Shown one piece after another: positions 18,487 through 27,635 of a stretch of 43,554 bases of DNA; the first letter of the stretch is position 1; every line of letters starts with the position of its first letter. The stretch comes from a bacterium (lineage in GTDB: Bacteria; Electryoneota; Electryoneia; Electryoneales; Electryoneaceae). The stretch lies in the NCBI GenBank assembly GCA_019912845.1, contig JAIOHU010000031.1:1-43554 (forward strand), given 5' to 3'. Below the pieces are notes generated by a model. It saw nothing but the letters and a program-made list of their open reading frames with translations, had not been told where the DNA came from and did no database searches. The position numbers and the translations under genes are program-made.

Positions 18487-19864
18487 TATTACCTACCTCC
18501 TCAAGCGACATACCAAGGTCACGTTCCAATGCCGCTCGCGTGGTATAAAATTCCAGAATTTTTGAGATATGACGGTTTTCAGCTTCGATAAAGGTTACCT
18601 GGGCACTACGCAAATTCAGTTGATTTGATGCTCCCAGACGGTAACGCTCCTGTTCAAGATCAAGCTGACGTCTCGCCAGTTCACGATTCTTTTCAGTAAT
18701 TTTTATTTGTTCATAGATTCTATTCAGTGTACGCCATTCACTTCGTAAGGATGATTCAATCTGCTGTCCGGTGTAATGCTTGTCCCATACCGCCTTGCGT
18801 TTTTCAACAATCGCTCGCTGGCGCTGATAATCCAACTCAAAACGGTTGAAAATTGTCCAGGAGAGGGTTAAACCAAGTGAGCGATTCTCCTGCTGAGGAG
18901 AGAACTTGTATTTATTGTACCCTGTGAGTTCTTCCATTTTATCGAAGCCAGCATTCAGGCTGACTCGTGGAAGCATTTGCGCTCGAGCGATATTTACATC
19001 CTGATCACTTATTTCAATATTTTTCTGCAGGGAGAGAAATTGCGGATTTTTTTTCATCGCTAGTGAAACCAGGTTATTAATATCGTTGTCAGGCAAAGTG
19101 GGTGTCAGACTACCCTCAAGAGGAAAACGACTTTCAAGGTGAATGCCAACCAGCAGGTTTAATGATTCTGAACGGTTCTGCAAATCTTGTTCTGCTGTCA
19201 GAAGGTCATTCTCGGCATTGCCGAGATCAATTTCTGCCTGCAAGACATCAAGTTCGATCACATCACCAGTTTCATAACGTTTTGTCGCCAGACGTAAGCT
19301 CTCTGTCCTGAATTTAACAATGTCCCGGCGTACCTCAACCAGTTGCTGTTGTGCTAACAATGAGTAGACAGATGATTGGATATTGTTGGTTAGCTCGTCC
19401 ACACTACGTTGCATACTTAAATCATTAAATTTCAGCATCTGTTGCGCACGTTTCAGCCCATAAAAACGTGAGCCGCCTAAATACAAATCTTGCGATAGTG
19501 TGATTCCCCAGGAGGAGTTGGATGATTTGGCAGTGTAATCCGGACGATAAAGTCCTGAATTATCCACATAGGGAGTAGGATTGTAGTAGCGGGATGTAGA
19601 ATACCTCGCGCTGAAATTGGCAGAAGGTAATAATTGTGCATAGGCTACTTTGACACCCTTAAACAGCAGATCACGATCTTCTTTGATCTTCTGATATTGT
19701 GGCTGATTTTCAATTGCAAGATCAATCAGATCATCTACACTTAGCGGCTCATCCTGTTGAATAAGAGGAAGCTCGCCACTAGCGAAACTCAGCGTGGCAA
19801 AAGAAAATGCCAATAAAATGAGTAGAACATTTTTGAATTTATTTTTTATTACGGAATTCTTCAT
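18479..19864 (-). CDS. TolC-family outer-membrane efflux protein
   Basis: I start at ATG 19862-19864 (MKNSVIKNKFKNVLLILLAF), with GGAG 7 nt upstream. The frame extends to 19912, but that would bury the signal peptide. The 461-residue protein shows two homologous halves rich in long amphipathic helices, with the family motifs SVDDLIDLAIENQPQYQKIK, AYAQLLPSANFSARYS and, in the second half, NIARAQMLPRVSLNAG and LGLTLSWTIFNRF. The repeats are typical of the outer-membrane factor that forms a trimeric channel-tunnel. It is the first gene of the operon TolC-adaptor-ATPase-permease-permease, so the whole machine is encoded together. Confidence 0.95.
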   Translation of the reverse strand: MKNSVIKNKFKNVLLILLAFSFATLSFASGELPLIQQDEPLSVDDLIDLAIENQPQYQKIKEDRDLLFKGVKVAYAQLLPSANFSARYSTSRYYNPTPYVDNSGLYRPDYTAKSSNSSWGITLSQDLYLGGSRFYGLKRAQQMLKFNDLSMQRSVDELTNNIQSSVYSLLAQQQLVEVRRDIVKFRTESLRLATKRYETGDVIELDVLQAEIDLGNAENDLLTAEQDLQNRSESLNLLVGIHLESRFPLEGSLTPTLPDNDINNLVSLAMKKNPQFLSLQKNIEISDQDVNIARAQMLPRVSLNAGFDKMEELTGYNKYKFSPQQENRSLGLTLSWTIFNRFELDYQRQRAIVEKRKAVWDKHYTGQQIESSLRSEWRTLNRIYEQIKITEKNRELARRQLDLEQERYRLGASNQLNLRSAQVTFIEAENRHISKILEFYTTRAALERDLGMSLEEVGNNE

Positions 19865-19971
19865 TCCGGCTCTCCCTGCTGTCATGAAATTACAACTGAT
19901 AGTTAAAGTCAATCATCCATCTGATTCACTGATCGATACACTTCCATTGGACACACAACATTGACTAAATG

Positions 19972-20733
19972 TTACATCATCGGGAATCCGGTCATAAGCG
20001 AGAACCCGATATTCAGCCCTAGAGTGATAAATAAAAGCGTCATGATCCCTTTGGCACGAGTTGAGTTTGTAAATACTGAAATTCCTAATCCTAGAACCGT
20101 CGCTTCCCAGATAGCGAAAAAGTTTATTGCACTGGCGATCTTGTGAAGGGTAGTATCGGGGTTGGAATTTGTGAGAATTCCCAAGCCCAATTGAGCACCA
20201 AACATATCCCCTGAAATGTTGACCAGAATACCGGAGATAATGCTTCCCAATGCAGCAATTATGCCGCCATAAAGCACAAGTGACCAGTAGTGTTTAAACT
20301 TTTTATCACCACCAAATAAAATGTTCCCAATGAACAAAAGTCCCAGTGCTCCCAGCAGACGTTGGACAACAGTCATGAAAAAGGTTTGACCGTAGATCCA
20401 ATAGCCGATCATGCCTTTCTGTTGATTGAATATCTGCTCTGCCTGAGTTTCACTCATCCCTCCCCGTTCAACCTGCTGCTCAAAAGAATTCATCATGTTA
20501 TCAAGCGCAAATTGCGTGAGGACATCACCAGCAGCAATAATGAAAATGAATACACCAAGCAGTAAAACAGCTAGTGGGATCAGCCAGTCCGGCTTGTTGG
20601 AGATGCTTTTTACAACCCTCTCTGGATCAATGATAACGCCGATTATCTTTGCGAAAGGACTCATAGTTCCTTCCGATGGCATATCATAATTTTCCTGCGG
20701 CATTTCTTCTGGACGTTGTTCTTCCTGAACCAT
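19972..20733 (-). CDS. Yip1-family membrane protein
   Basis: I start at ATG 20731-20733, preceded by AGGGAGAGAG; the frame can extend 8 codons to 20757. The protein has 253 residues. An acidic, proline-rich N-terminus (about 25 residues) leads into the Yip1 entry motif PFAKIIGVIIDPERVVKSIS and then five hydrophobic segments (LIPLAVLLLGVFIFIIAAG; MTVVQRLLGALGLLFIGNIL; LVLYGGIIAALGSIISGILV; FFAIWEATVLGLGISVF; IMTLLFITLGLNIGFSLM). Bacterial Yip1 proteins are uncharacterised integral membrane proteins. Its placement 107 bp upstream of the efflux operon, on the same strand, makes a loose functional link possible but unproven. Confidence 0.85.
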   Translation of the reverse strand: MVQEEQRPEEMPQENYDMPSEGTMSPFAKIIGVIIDPERVVKSISNKPDWLIPLAVLLLGVFIFIIAAGDVLTQFALDNMMNSFEQQVERGGMSETQAEQIFNQQKGMIGYWIYGQTFFMTVVQRLLGALGLLFIGNILFGGDKKFKHYWSLVLYGGIIAALGSIISGILVNISGDMFGAQLGLGILTNSNPDTTLHKIASAINFFAIWEATVLGLGISVFTNSTRAKGIMTLLFITLGLNIGFSLMTGFPMM

Positions 20734-21169
20734 TTCTCTCTCTCCCTGAATCATCAATGAATAAATCTACCTGAACTCGTACACCCAAAATTATCCTGCG
20801 GATATTTACGAACTCTCTCAATTCGTAAAGTATTTCCTTTGAGCCCTGTGTACAACAAAAAGTTCGGAAGTAGTAGATTTAAATGATACCCTGCTGCAAT
20901 CCTTGTTTCGCAACAAATGTGCCAGTGTAAGAAATCAACCTGAATAAGGCATTCACAAGCAATTGATCATATAGCCTGTGTCAAAATACCAACAGGAGTG
21001 GTCACAGAGGTAGTAAAGCGATACACTTTGTGAGTTTTAGAACAAGATGGATTGGTGAGAGTTTTGGTCGCTGGTCCTGGATTTATCCAGGGTTTAATAG
21101 GTCCACTACTAGAGTTACTGGACATTGGACAAGTCCAATGCCAGCTATCAAGACATGTGAGTTGATCAA
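20734..21169. other. Intergenic region, 436 bp, holding one dispersed two-palindrome element
   Basis: No coding frame here has a plausible start or composition. The only structure I see is the inverted copy of the two-palindrome element at 21076-21140. The rest must contain the promoter of the Yip1 gene and the 3-prime end of the permease transcript region. Confidence 0.6.
21076..21140 (-). repeat. Two-palindrome dispersed element, inverted copy
   Basis: CCTGGAT-TT-ATCCAGG (21076-21091) and CATTGGAC-AA-GTCCAATG (21123-21140) lie 31 bp apart. Read on the minus strand, this is the same arrangement as at 23964-24027, including matching flanks (TGGTCC beside the second palindrome). In the first palindrome the stem sequence has changed on both sides together (CTTGGGAC to CATTGGAC), which keeps the pairing. 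Confidence 0.75.
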
Positions 21170-22063
21170 CTAAAAGAAGAATCCGTAAATGTATTTCCCA
21201 GACACAAATAATATGCAGCCAATAAGCACTCCTACGATCAACCTGGTTGGCAGATAACGTTGCAGAACTGCACCAGTAAAGGTGCCTGCCAGTCCCCCGA
21301 TACTCAACATTATGCCAAGTTTCCAGTCGGGTGATGCTGCCAGTCCCTGTGCAAAAATCGGTGCGAGAAGTGTATAAAATATCACTCCGTAGATTGACGT
21401 TAAAAATGTGCCAAAGAGTGTCGCTCCCGCCACTGCATAAACCGGCAACCCGAAAATGCTTATCAGAAATGGGGAGACAATTGACCCACCTCCGATGCCG
21501 TATGTTCCGCCTATGACCCCAACCATAAGGCTGAGTAGAAACAGCCAGAATGTCCCAACAGAATAACAGGTATCATCGTAGATAAAAGATACCTGTTTCC
21601 AGGTTAAGCATGATTTTTTAATCTCCAGGTCGGATCGATGGTTGGTCTTCCGACGTCCCTTTTCCTCATTAAAGATGCTCTGTATCAAGCGTATCGCGAT
21701 ATAAAGTAATACGAGCCCAACGAAAAATTTGAAGGAACGTGGATCAGGAAGAAATCTCACCCTGAGATAGATGCCCAGAATTACTCCGGGAAGTGTTCCC
21801 AGCGAAATAATCAGCACCAAAGGCCAGACCAGACGTTTCTCACGGAAATATCTGAGAATCCCGCCGGGAGTCGCAAAGATATTGTAGACCAGATTTGTGG
21901 CACTGACAGAGGGTCCGGTAAAACCGAGGAAACTGACTTGGAAGGGTAACAGTAAAAATGCACCCGAGATACCAGCGGTGGAGGTAAGTATGGAGATTAC
22001 AAAGGGGACAACGATGGTAATCCACCAGTATGTTTCGATGCCTGAACTATCGAAATGAATCAT
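21170..22063 (-). CDS. TauE/SafE-family (TSUP) permease
   Basis: The 297-residue integral membrane protein has about eight hydrophobic segments in two halves. Each half contains the TSUP glycine/proline pattern: GISGAFLLLPFQVSFLGFTG in the first and GVIGGTYGIGGGSIVSPFLI in the second. The second half also has LAGTFTGAVLQRYLP. A hydrophilic loop of about 40 residues (with NEEKGRRKTNHRSDLEIKKS) splits the halves and is longer than usual. Family members export or import sulfite, sulfoacetate, taurine-derived compounds or other small anions. Nothing nearby (no sulfur-metabolism genes) narrows the substrate. The start is ATG 22061-22063 with a modest GAGAAT upstream. Confidence 0.9.
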   Translation of the reverse strand: MIHFDSSGIETYWWITIVVPFVISILTSTAGISGAFLLLPFQVSFLGFTGPSVSATNLVYNIFATPGGILRYFREKRLVWPLVLIISLGTLPGVILGIYLRVRFLPDPRSFKFFVGLVLLYIAIRLIQSIFNEEKGRRKTNHRSDLEIKKSCLTWKQVSFIYDDTCYSVGTFWLFLLSLMVGVIGGTYGIGGGSIVSPFLISIFGLPVYAVAGATLFGTFLTSIYGVIFYTLLAPIFAQGLAASPDWKLGIMLSIGGLAGTFTGAVLQRYLPTRLIVGVLIGCILFVSGKYIYGFFF

Positions 22064-22291
22064 ATTCTCATTTTACGCTATTTTTTTGGATATTGCATTT
22101 GAAAATTTCCCAAGCTGGAATCATCGAATAACTTACGGATTTCTTACCTCGACTGAAATCAGACAGCGTTGACTCCTCAAACGGTGATTTGCTATCTTAC
22201 ATTGTTATAAATCGTACATATCAAGAGAATTCCCTGCATCCATTTTACGTTGAACGGCGAAAAGATGCAGCAAAATTTAAGGGAAACTACA

Positions 22292-23812
22292 ATGGATTTT
22301 CTGAAGGAACTAGGGATTAAAGAGGTAAACTCCGGTGCTTGCTATGGTCCGGGTGGTTGGCTTGGAACTGAAGGACGTGAGGAAATTGTTTCAATCAATC
22401 CTGCGACTGGCGAACCGATTGCGAAAGTAGTTCAAGCGAACGAAGCCGATTTTGATGAGGTGATGCGTAACGCCACCGAAGCATTCAAAAAATGGCGTGA
22501 AGTACCTGCACCAGTTCGTGGACAGATTGTTCGTGATCTCGGTGATGCTCTGCGAGCCAAGAAGGAAGCGTTAGGAATGCTGGTTGCCCTCGAGAACGGT
22601 AAGATTCTTCAGGAAGGTTGGGGTGAAGTGCAGGAAATGATTGATATCTGCGACTTCGCAGTGGGTCTCAGCCGTCAATTGTATGGGTACACGATTAAAT
22701 CAGAACGTCCACAACACCGTATGATGGAGCAGTGGCAGCCGTTGGGTGTTGTCGGGGTGATCAGTGCATTCAACTTCCCTGTTGCAGTATGGGCATGGAA
22801 CGCGGCACTTGCAGCGGCTTGCGGTGATCCAACTCTCTGGAAACCATCATCCAATGTTCCTTTAACCGCGATTGCGGTTCAGAATATCTGTAATGAGGTA
22901 TGCGAAGCGCACGGTCAATCTGGAATCTTCAACCTGGTTATCGGAAAAGGCAGTGTTGTCGGCGAACGATTGATCAACCACAAAGATATTCCATTAGTAT
23001 CCTTCACCGGTTCAACGAAGATGGGAATGCGTGTAAGTGAGGTTGTCGGCAAACGTCTCGGGAATACGATCCTGGAGCTTGGTGGAAACAATGCTGTGAT
23101 CGTAACCCCTTCAGCGAACCAGAAAATGGCTTTACGATCTGTGCTCTTTGGTGCAGTTGGAACAGCCGGACAACGTTGTACCTCCACCAGACGTGTATTT
23201 TTACACAAGGATATCGCCGAAGACTTCACCAAGAAGCTTCTGGATGCTTACGGCAAGGTTACCATCGGTGACCCATTGGATCAGAAAAACCTGATGGGGC
23301 CATTGATCGATGAGAGCGCAATTAAAGATATGATGGATGCGATGGAAAAGATCAGAGAGGTAGGCGGTGAAGTCCTTACCGGTGGTGAGCATCTCAAAGA
23401 CCGTCCCGGCTTTTTTGTGACACCGGCGGTTGTAAAAGCACAGCACGACTGGGATATCGTTCATACTGAAACCTTCGCTCCTATTCTTTACTTGATTGAG
23501 TATGATTCGTTTGATGAAGTTCTGGAGTGGCACAATGAAGTCCCGCAGGGACTGAGTAGTGCGATATTCACCAACGACATGATCGAAGCCGAAACATTTA
23601 TGGGTCCCAGCGGTAGTGATTGTGGGATAGCAAATGTAAATCTCGGCACTTCAGGCGCAGAAATCGGTGGAGCATTCGGCGGTGAGAAGGAAACTGGCGG
23701 TGGACGTGAATCCGGGAGCGATTCCTGGAAGGCGTACATGCGTCGTCAAACCAACACGATTAATTATTCGCACGATTTGCCTCTGGCTCAGGGAATCAAA
23801 TTCGGCGATTAG
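22292..23812 (+). CDS. ALDH7-type aldehyde dehydrogenase (aminoadipate semialdehyde dehydrogenase-like)
   Basis: I start at ATG 22292, preceded by AAGGGA at 7 nt; TTG 22250 and ATG 22265 are in frame but have poorer sites. The protein has 506 residues, normal for ALDH7 (human antiquitin, bacterial AmaB/Pcd). The catalytic Cys296 is in GTAGQRCTSTRR and the general base Glu262 in LELGGNNA. NAD-binding residues appear as FNFPVAVWAWNAALAAACGD and FTGSTKMG. EWHNEVPQGLSSAIFTND is diagnostic of the family. It oxidises an aldehyde with NAD+, most likely 2-aminoadipate-6-semialdehyde from lysine catabolism, although some bacterial members act broadly. No other lysine genes are nearby. A strong terminator follows. 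Confidence 0.92.
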   Translation: MDFLKELGIKEVNSGACYGPGGWLGTEGREEIVSINPATGEPIAKVVQANEADFDEVMRNATEAFKKWREVPAPVRGQIVRDLGDALRAKKEALGMLVALENGKILQEGWGEVQEMIDICDFAVGLSRQLYGYTIKSERPQHRMMEQWQPLGVVGVISAFNFPVAVWAWNAALAAACGDPTLWKPSSNVPLTAIAVQNICNEVCEAHGQSGIFNLVIGKGSVVGERLINHKDIPLVSFTGSTKMGMRVSEVVGKRLGNTILELGGNNAVIVTPSANQKMALRSVLFGAVGTAGQRCTSTRRVFLHKDIAEDFTKKLLDAYGKVTIGDPLDQKNLMGPLIDESAIKDMMDAMEKIREVGGEVLTGGEHLKDRPGFFVTPAVVKAQHDWDIVHTETFAPILYLIEYDSFDEVLEWHNEVPQGLSSAIFTNDMIEAETFMGPSGSDCGIANVNLGTSGAEIGGAFGGEKETGGGRESGSDSWKAYMRRQTNTINYSHDLPLAQGIKFGD

Positions 23813-23840
23813 GTAAATATCCTGTAAGATGTGATCTTTC

Positions 23841-23885
23841 ACAGGGTCGTGATTGGATTACCCACGGTCATGACCCTGTTTTTTT
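23841..23885 (+). terminator. Rho-independent terminator after aldehyde dehydrogenase gene
   Basis: ACAGGGTCGTGA and TCATGACCCTGT make a 12-bp stem (one G-T pair), followed directly by an unbroken run of Ts up to 23885. It begins 28 bp after the stop codon. Confidence 0.9.
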
Positions 23886-23963
23886 GTAGTATATATTTTG
23901 GTAGAATGGTTACAGAACACTAAATTTCCATTTCAGGATTAATTCACATCCTTGAATGGTTGG

Positions 23964-24027
23964 CTTGGGACTTGTCCCAAGTTTAATTGTTCCATTAATC
24001 GCTTTAATAGACTCTGGATAAATCCAG
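23964..24027 (+). repeat. Two-palindrome dispersed element, plus copy, upstream of smpB
   Basis: CTTGGGAC-TT-GTCCCAAG (23964-23981) and CTGGAT-AA-ATCCAG (24014-24027) lie 32 bp apart. The second palindrome ends 28 bp before the smpB ATG and so probably falls in the leader or promoter. Other copies are at 21076-21140 (inverted) and 31925 onward (second palindrome decayed). Confidence 0.75.
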
Positions 24028-24055
24028 GACCAAAGTTTGATCTCAGGTGATACTG

Positions 24056-24526
24056 ATGACTTCAACAACTCCAGTAATAAAAAACCGAAAGGCTCGCCAC
24101 GATTATCACATCGAGGAGACCTTCGAGGCTGGACTGGTGCTTTATGGCACAGAGGTGAAGTCTGTCCGTCAGGGGAGTGTCACTTTACGTGATGCTCATG
24201 TTGAGTTTGATGGCAACCAGGCGACTGTTATAGGGATAAATATTGCCAGTTATTCACATCGTGGTTATTCTGATCACCACACAGTTCGACCACGAAAATT
24301 GCTGTTGCATAAAAAAGAGATAAAGCGTCTCGCCCGCAAGGTTCTGGAGAAAGGGTTGACGATAATTCCCTTAAAAATGTATTTCAACGATCGTGGCTAT
24401 GTTAAAGTTGAGCTTGGATTGGCACGTGGTAAAAGGGAATATGATAAACGTCAGACGATCAGCAAACGTGAAGCAGATCGTGAGATGAAACGTGCTCGTA
24501 AGGAGATAGATCGCTGGAAGTCGTGA
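24056..24526 (+). CDS. smpB: SsrA-binding protein SmpB
   Basis: I start at ATG 24056, with AGGTGA 5 nt upstream; GTG 24047 is an in-frame alternative. The protein has 156 residues, the normal length. It shows the conserved SmpB core: NRKARHDYHIEETFEAGLVL, GTEVKSVRQGSVTLRDAHVE, then LLLHKKEIKRL, IPLKMYFNDRGYVKVELGLA, RGKREYDKR and a basic C-terminal tail. SmpB binds tmRNA and brings it to stalled ribosomes for trans-translation. I did not find the ssrA gene in the window. This is the first gene of a compact run: its last 4 bp overlap the start of the prenyl synthase gene. Confidence 0.97.
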   Translation: MTSTTPVIKNRKARHDYHIEETFEAGLVLYGTEVKSVRQGSVTLRDAHVEFDGNQATVIGINIASYSHRGYSDHHTVRPRKLLLHKKEIKRLARKVLEKGLTIIPLKMYFNDRGYVKVELGLARGKREYDKRQTISKREADREMKRARKEIDRWKS

Positions 24527-25563
24527 CCAAGTTGAGAGAAAGTGCGAAAGCATCTGGTAAAAAAGTGCGGCTTCGAAGTATAGAAAGCGGGATGTCGGAT
24601 GACGTACGCGCCTACCGTAAGCACTACAGCCAATTTTTACGGTCGGGAGTCTTTCTCATTGATAAGGTTTCAGCGTATCTCCTCAAGACGAGAGGTAAGG
24701 GTATTCGTCCCTTGTTAACTCTGGTTGGTGCTCGAGCTTACGGTCACACAGGAGCCCTTCCTGAATCCACTTTAAGTGCAGCGTTAATCGTTGAACTTCT
24801 TCATACAGCAAGCCTGATTCACGATGACGTTGTCGATCGTGCGGATGAAAGGCGTGGACGTCCAAGTTTAAACCTTGTGTTCAACAACAAAGTGGCAGTT
24901 TTATTCGGCGATTTTATGCTCTCCCGCTCATTGGAAGGGATGTTCAACCAGCGTAATTTTGATGTTCTTGACCTGTTCAGTGATTGCGCTTTTCGTCTCG
25001 CTAGAGGTGAACTGGTAGAAGCCATCGGCAGTCGGAAACTCGATCTGGATAAAAGTGCTTATTATACGATGGTTTCAGATAAAACCGCTTCATTAATAAG
25101 CGCTGCCTGCCAGATGGGTCCACTATCCCTGGGAAAAAGCGTCGAAGAATCTCTCCCCATGAAGCAGTATGGGGAACTATTAGGGATCGCCTTTCAGATT
25201 CGTGATGATCTGCTTGATTTCGGTGCAGGTGGTCCTCGGCTTGGCAAACCCATTGGACTTGACCTGGGTCAGGCGAAGTTAACCCTGCCTTTGATTCATG
25301 TTCTTGAGCAGGTTTCTCCTATAGATAAAAAACGCATTCTCTCAAGATTAAAGAAATCAAAAAAAGCTGGAAAACGTGGAAAAAAGGTTGACCTGAGTGA
25401 TATAATCGCCTTGATTGATGAAAAAGGTGGCATAGCCTATTCACAGCAGGTTGCTGTTGATTATGCGAAAAAGGCTGCGGAAGCTCTGCAACCTTTACCT
25501 GACAATGAATACCGTCGTAAATTAGAGCAGTTCGCTTATTTTGCTGCGGAGAGGGACCGATGA
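24523..25563 (+). CDS. Trans-polyprenyl diphosphate synthase
   Basis: GTG 24523 overlaps the smpB stop (GTGA), so translation is coupled. In the 346-residue protein the substrate-binding motifs are GKGIRP (58-63), the first aspartate-rich motif DDVVD (101-105) with downstream RRGRPS, KTASLISAACQ, and the second aspartate-rich motif DDLLD (228-232) in FQIRDDLLDFG, then GLDLGQAKLTLPLIH. It adds isopentenyl diphosphate to allylic diphosphates to make the chain for quinones or similar lipids. Chain length cannot be fixed by eye, but small residues before the first motif suggest a long-chain product. Residues about 272-288 are a lysine-rich insert (KKSKKAGKRGKK). Confidence 0.93.
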   Translation: MTKLRESAKASGKKVRLRSIESGMSDDVRAYRKHYSQFLRSGVFLIDKVSAYLLKTRGKGIRPLLTLVGARAYGHTGALPESTLSAALIVELLHTASLIHDDVVDRADERRGRPSLNLVFNNKVAVLFGDFMLSRSLEGMFNQRNFDVLDLFSDCAFRLARGELVEAIGSRKLDLDKSAYYTMVSDKTASLISAACQMGPLSLGKSVEESLPMKQYGELLGIAFQIRDDLLDFGAGGPRLGKPIGLDLGQAKLTLPLIHVLEQVSPIDKKRILSRLKKSKKAGKRGKKVDLSDIIALIDEKGGIAYSQQVAVDYAKKAAEALQPLPDNEYRRKLEQFAYFAAERDR

Positions 25564-26585
25564 AACGGTTTATACTTGCGATTTACCTCTTAGCTTTTCT
25601 TCTTGCAGGTTGCTCCACTGGGCCGATCAGCAAGTCGAAAGGTATGCTCGGTACTCAGGTTACAATTACAGCTCATGTCTGGCGTGTTGGAGTTGACCGT
25701 CATGGTGTTGAAGCGGCGATTGACTCAGCCTTCCGTGAGATTAAGCGGGTTGAAGAACTTTCATGGCATGATGAGATGGAGCGACTAAACTATCTGTCTG
25801 GTGTACGCCCCTTCGATATAGGAGAAGAGCTTACAGATATGATTCTCCAGGCGTATGATATCGGTGAAGAGACCTACTGGAGTTTTCGCCCAGATATGGG
25901 ACCCATGATCGACTTATGGGGCTTCGGTAGTGACAGTGTTCACATTCCCAATATGTGGGACGTGGACAGTGTAATGACGATCATCGACAGCACTATATTT
26001 ACCATTGTGCCACCGGATAGTATCAGTAATGTGGAGCAGGCGATTCTTCATCCGAAAGGTGCCAAGCTTGATCTAGGGGGATACGCAAAGGGGTATGCGG
26101 TTGATAGAGCAGTTGATAAATTACGTGAGCAGGGGATCGTTACAGGAATTGTGGAGGCTGGCGGTGATCTGCGTTGCTTTGGCGCTAAAGAGGATGATAC
26201 ACCCTGGCGCATTGCCATCCGTCATCCGAGAAAACTGGATGAGTTCTACACCATTTTGTCGATTGATAGCGGAGCTGTAGCGACATCGGGAGATTACGAG
26301 CAGTATTTAATGGTGGACAATTTCCGTTACCATCACATTCTTAATCCAGTGACCGGATTTCCTGCCAAAAGGTCGGTTTCGGCGACTGTGGTGGCGAAAA
26401 GCTGTGCGGAAGCGGATGCCTATGCGACAGGTTTTTTCGTAATGGGGCCACATGAAGGAATTGGACGAGCGGAAGACCTGGGTCTACACGCCTTGATTAT
26501 ATCAGAAGTTAGTGATAGTCTGCAAGCCCTGCGTACACATCGATTCAGCAGAGTAGAGGAAGACACAACAAAGGATGCCTTTTAA
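25560..26585 (+). CDS. apbE: FAD:protein FMN transferase, lipoprotein form
   Basis: The ATG overlaps the upstream stop (ATGA), with GAGAGGG upstream. The 341-residue protein has a lipoprotein signal sequence (MKRFILAIYLLAFLLAGCST, lipobox Cys18), so it is anchored in the envelope. The ApbE fold is visible: GMLGTQVTITAHVW, WSFRPDMGPMIDLWGFG, the conserved LDLGGYAKGYAVDRAVDKL, VEAGGDLRCFG, HHILNPVTGFPAKRSVSATV and the metal/nucleotide-binding ADAYATGFFVMG. ApbE moves FMN from FAD onto a threonine of periplasmic flavoproteins such as Nqr and Rnf subunits. No such target gene is in the window. It sits between the prenyl synthase and the GT9 gene in an apparent operon. Confidence 0.95.
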   Translation: MKRFILAIYLLAFLLAGCSTGPISKSKGMLGTQVTITAHVWRVGVDRHGVEAAIDSAFREIKRVEELSWHDEMERLNYLSGVRPFDIGEELTDMILQAYDIGEETYWSFRPDMGPMIDLWGFGSDSVHIPNMWDVDSVMTIIDSTIFTIVPPDSISNVEQAILHPKGAKLDLGGYAKGYAVDRAVDKLREQGIVTGIVEAGGDLRCFGAKEDDTPWRIAIRHPRKLDEFYTILSIDSGAVATSGDYEQYLMVDNFRYHHILNPVTGFPAKRSVSATVVAKSCAEADAYATGFFVMGPHEGIGRAEDLGLHALIISEVSDSLQALRTHRFSRVEEDTTKDAF

Positions 26586-26615
26586 GTTGGTACGATTTAC
26601 AAATGGAGCGAACTC

Positions 26616-27635
26616 GTGAATATAGCGATCATTCGTCTCAGTTCATTGGGTGATATCGTGCTGACCGCTCCTGCCATACGTGGCTTGAGAAATGCCTTTC
26701 CCGCTGCAAAACTAACCTTCGTAACAAGTACACCTTACGCAGAACTAGCCGCCTGCCTTCCTGAGATAGACGATGTGTTTTCTTTCAGACTGCAAAAAAA
26801 TGAATTCGTTGAAGACTGTAAAACTTTTGCAGAGCAAAAATGGGACAAGGTCGCTGATTTACATGGTTCACAAAGAAGTGCAATCATCAGGAAGCATCTC
26901 AGGGATACAGATACTCTGGTTGATCGTCCTCCTCGCTTACGTCGTGCTTTGCTGATCGGTGTTCGTGTACGATTGGGAGAATTTCGTCCAGTTCCATTAC
27001 GTTATCTTGACCAGTTAACTCCCTGGAGTGTACAGGACGATGGCAAGGGTCTTGAACTCAGGATACCGGAGAATGTTTTCGCAGAAGTTGACCGGCTTTG
27101 GAAAGTTACATATGAAAGACCCTACGCAATAATTCCAGGTGCGAAACATCGTACAAAACAATGGCATGAAGAACGATGGTTGGAATTGGCAAATCGACTT
27201 TCAGAGTTCGCTCCGGTTGTCGTGATTGGTTCTGGAAGAGATATATCAGATGATCTGAAAGCTGAATTTGACCAAATGGATCGCGTGTACAATCTATGTG
27301 GAACTACTCGAATTCCTGAAGCGGCTGCTATTCTCAGCAGGTGTCGGGCTGTAATTAGTGGAGATACAGGCCCAATGCATCTGGCAGTATCGCAGCGGGT
27401 ACCACTAGTCGCTATTTTCGGACCGACAGTGCGCGAGTTTGGATTTTATCCATTCAGAACTGATAATTCAGTAGTGCTTGAGAATAAGATGTGGTGCCGT
27501 CCCTGTACAGCACATGGTAGCGATCTATGCCCAATCGGACATCACAATTGCATGAATTTTACAACGGTTGATCGTGTATTTGATTCAGTTATGAAAGTGG
27601 AATTTGAGAATAATGATCAGCAGGATACTATATAA
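26616..27635 (+). CDS. Glycosyltransferase family 9 (heptosyltransferase-like)
   Basis: The GTG start at 26616 has GGAG 7 nt upstream. The protein has 339 residues. The N-terminal Rossmann half begins NIAIIRLSSLGDIVLTAPAI, the GT9 entry motif. The C-terminal half has IIPGAKHRTKQWHEERWLEL and the nucleotide-sugar-binding ISGDTGPMHLAVSQRVPLVA followed by IFGPT. Cysteines near the end (MWCRPCTAHGSDLCPIGHHN) match the CxxC...CxxxxxxC pattern seen in many GT9 enzymes. It likely transfers heptose or another sugar to lipopolysaccharide core. The gene overlaps the following waaA gene by 23 bp, consistent with a joint role in outer-membrane lipid synthesis. Confidence 0.92.
   Translation: MNIAIIRLSSLGDIVLTAPAIRGLRNAFPAAKLTFVTSTPYAELAACLPEIDDVFSFRLQKNEFVEDCKTFAEQKWDKVADLHGSQRSAIIRKHLRDTDTLVDRPPRLRRALLIGVRVRLGEFRPVPLRYLDQLTPWSVQDDGKGLELRIPENVFAEVDRLWKVTYERPYAIIPGAKHRTKQWHEERWLELANRLSEFAPVVVIGSGRDISDDLKAEFDQMDRVYNLCGTTRIPEAAAILSRCRAVISGDTGPMHLAVSQRVPLVAIFGPTVREFGFYPFRTDNSVVLENKMWCRPCTAHGSDLCPIGHHNCMNFTTVDRVFDSVMKVEFENNDQQDTI

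Noticed and set aside
17275-18591. Plus-strand open frames of up to 140 codons over the adaptor and TolC genes
   Set aside because: They are antisense to well-supported genes, with atypical composition and no start signals.
23886-24055. tmRNA (ssrA) gene next to smpB
   Set aside because: The gap is short, taken up by the two-palindrome element, and shows no tRNA-like acceptor or tag reading frame.
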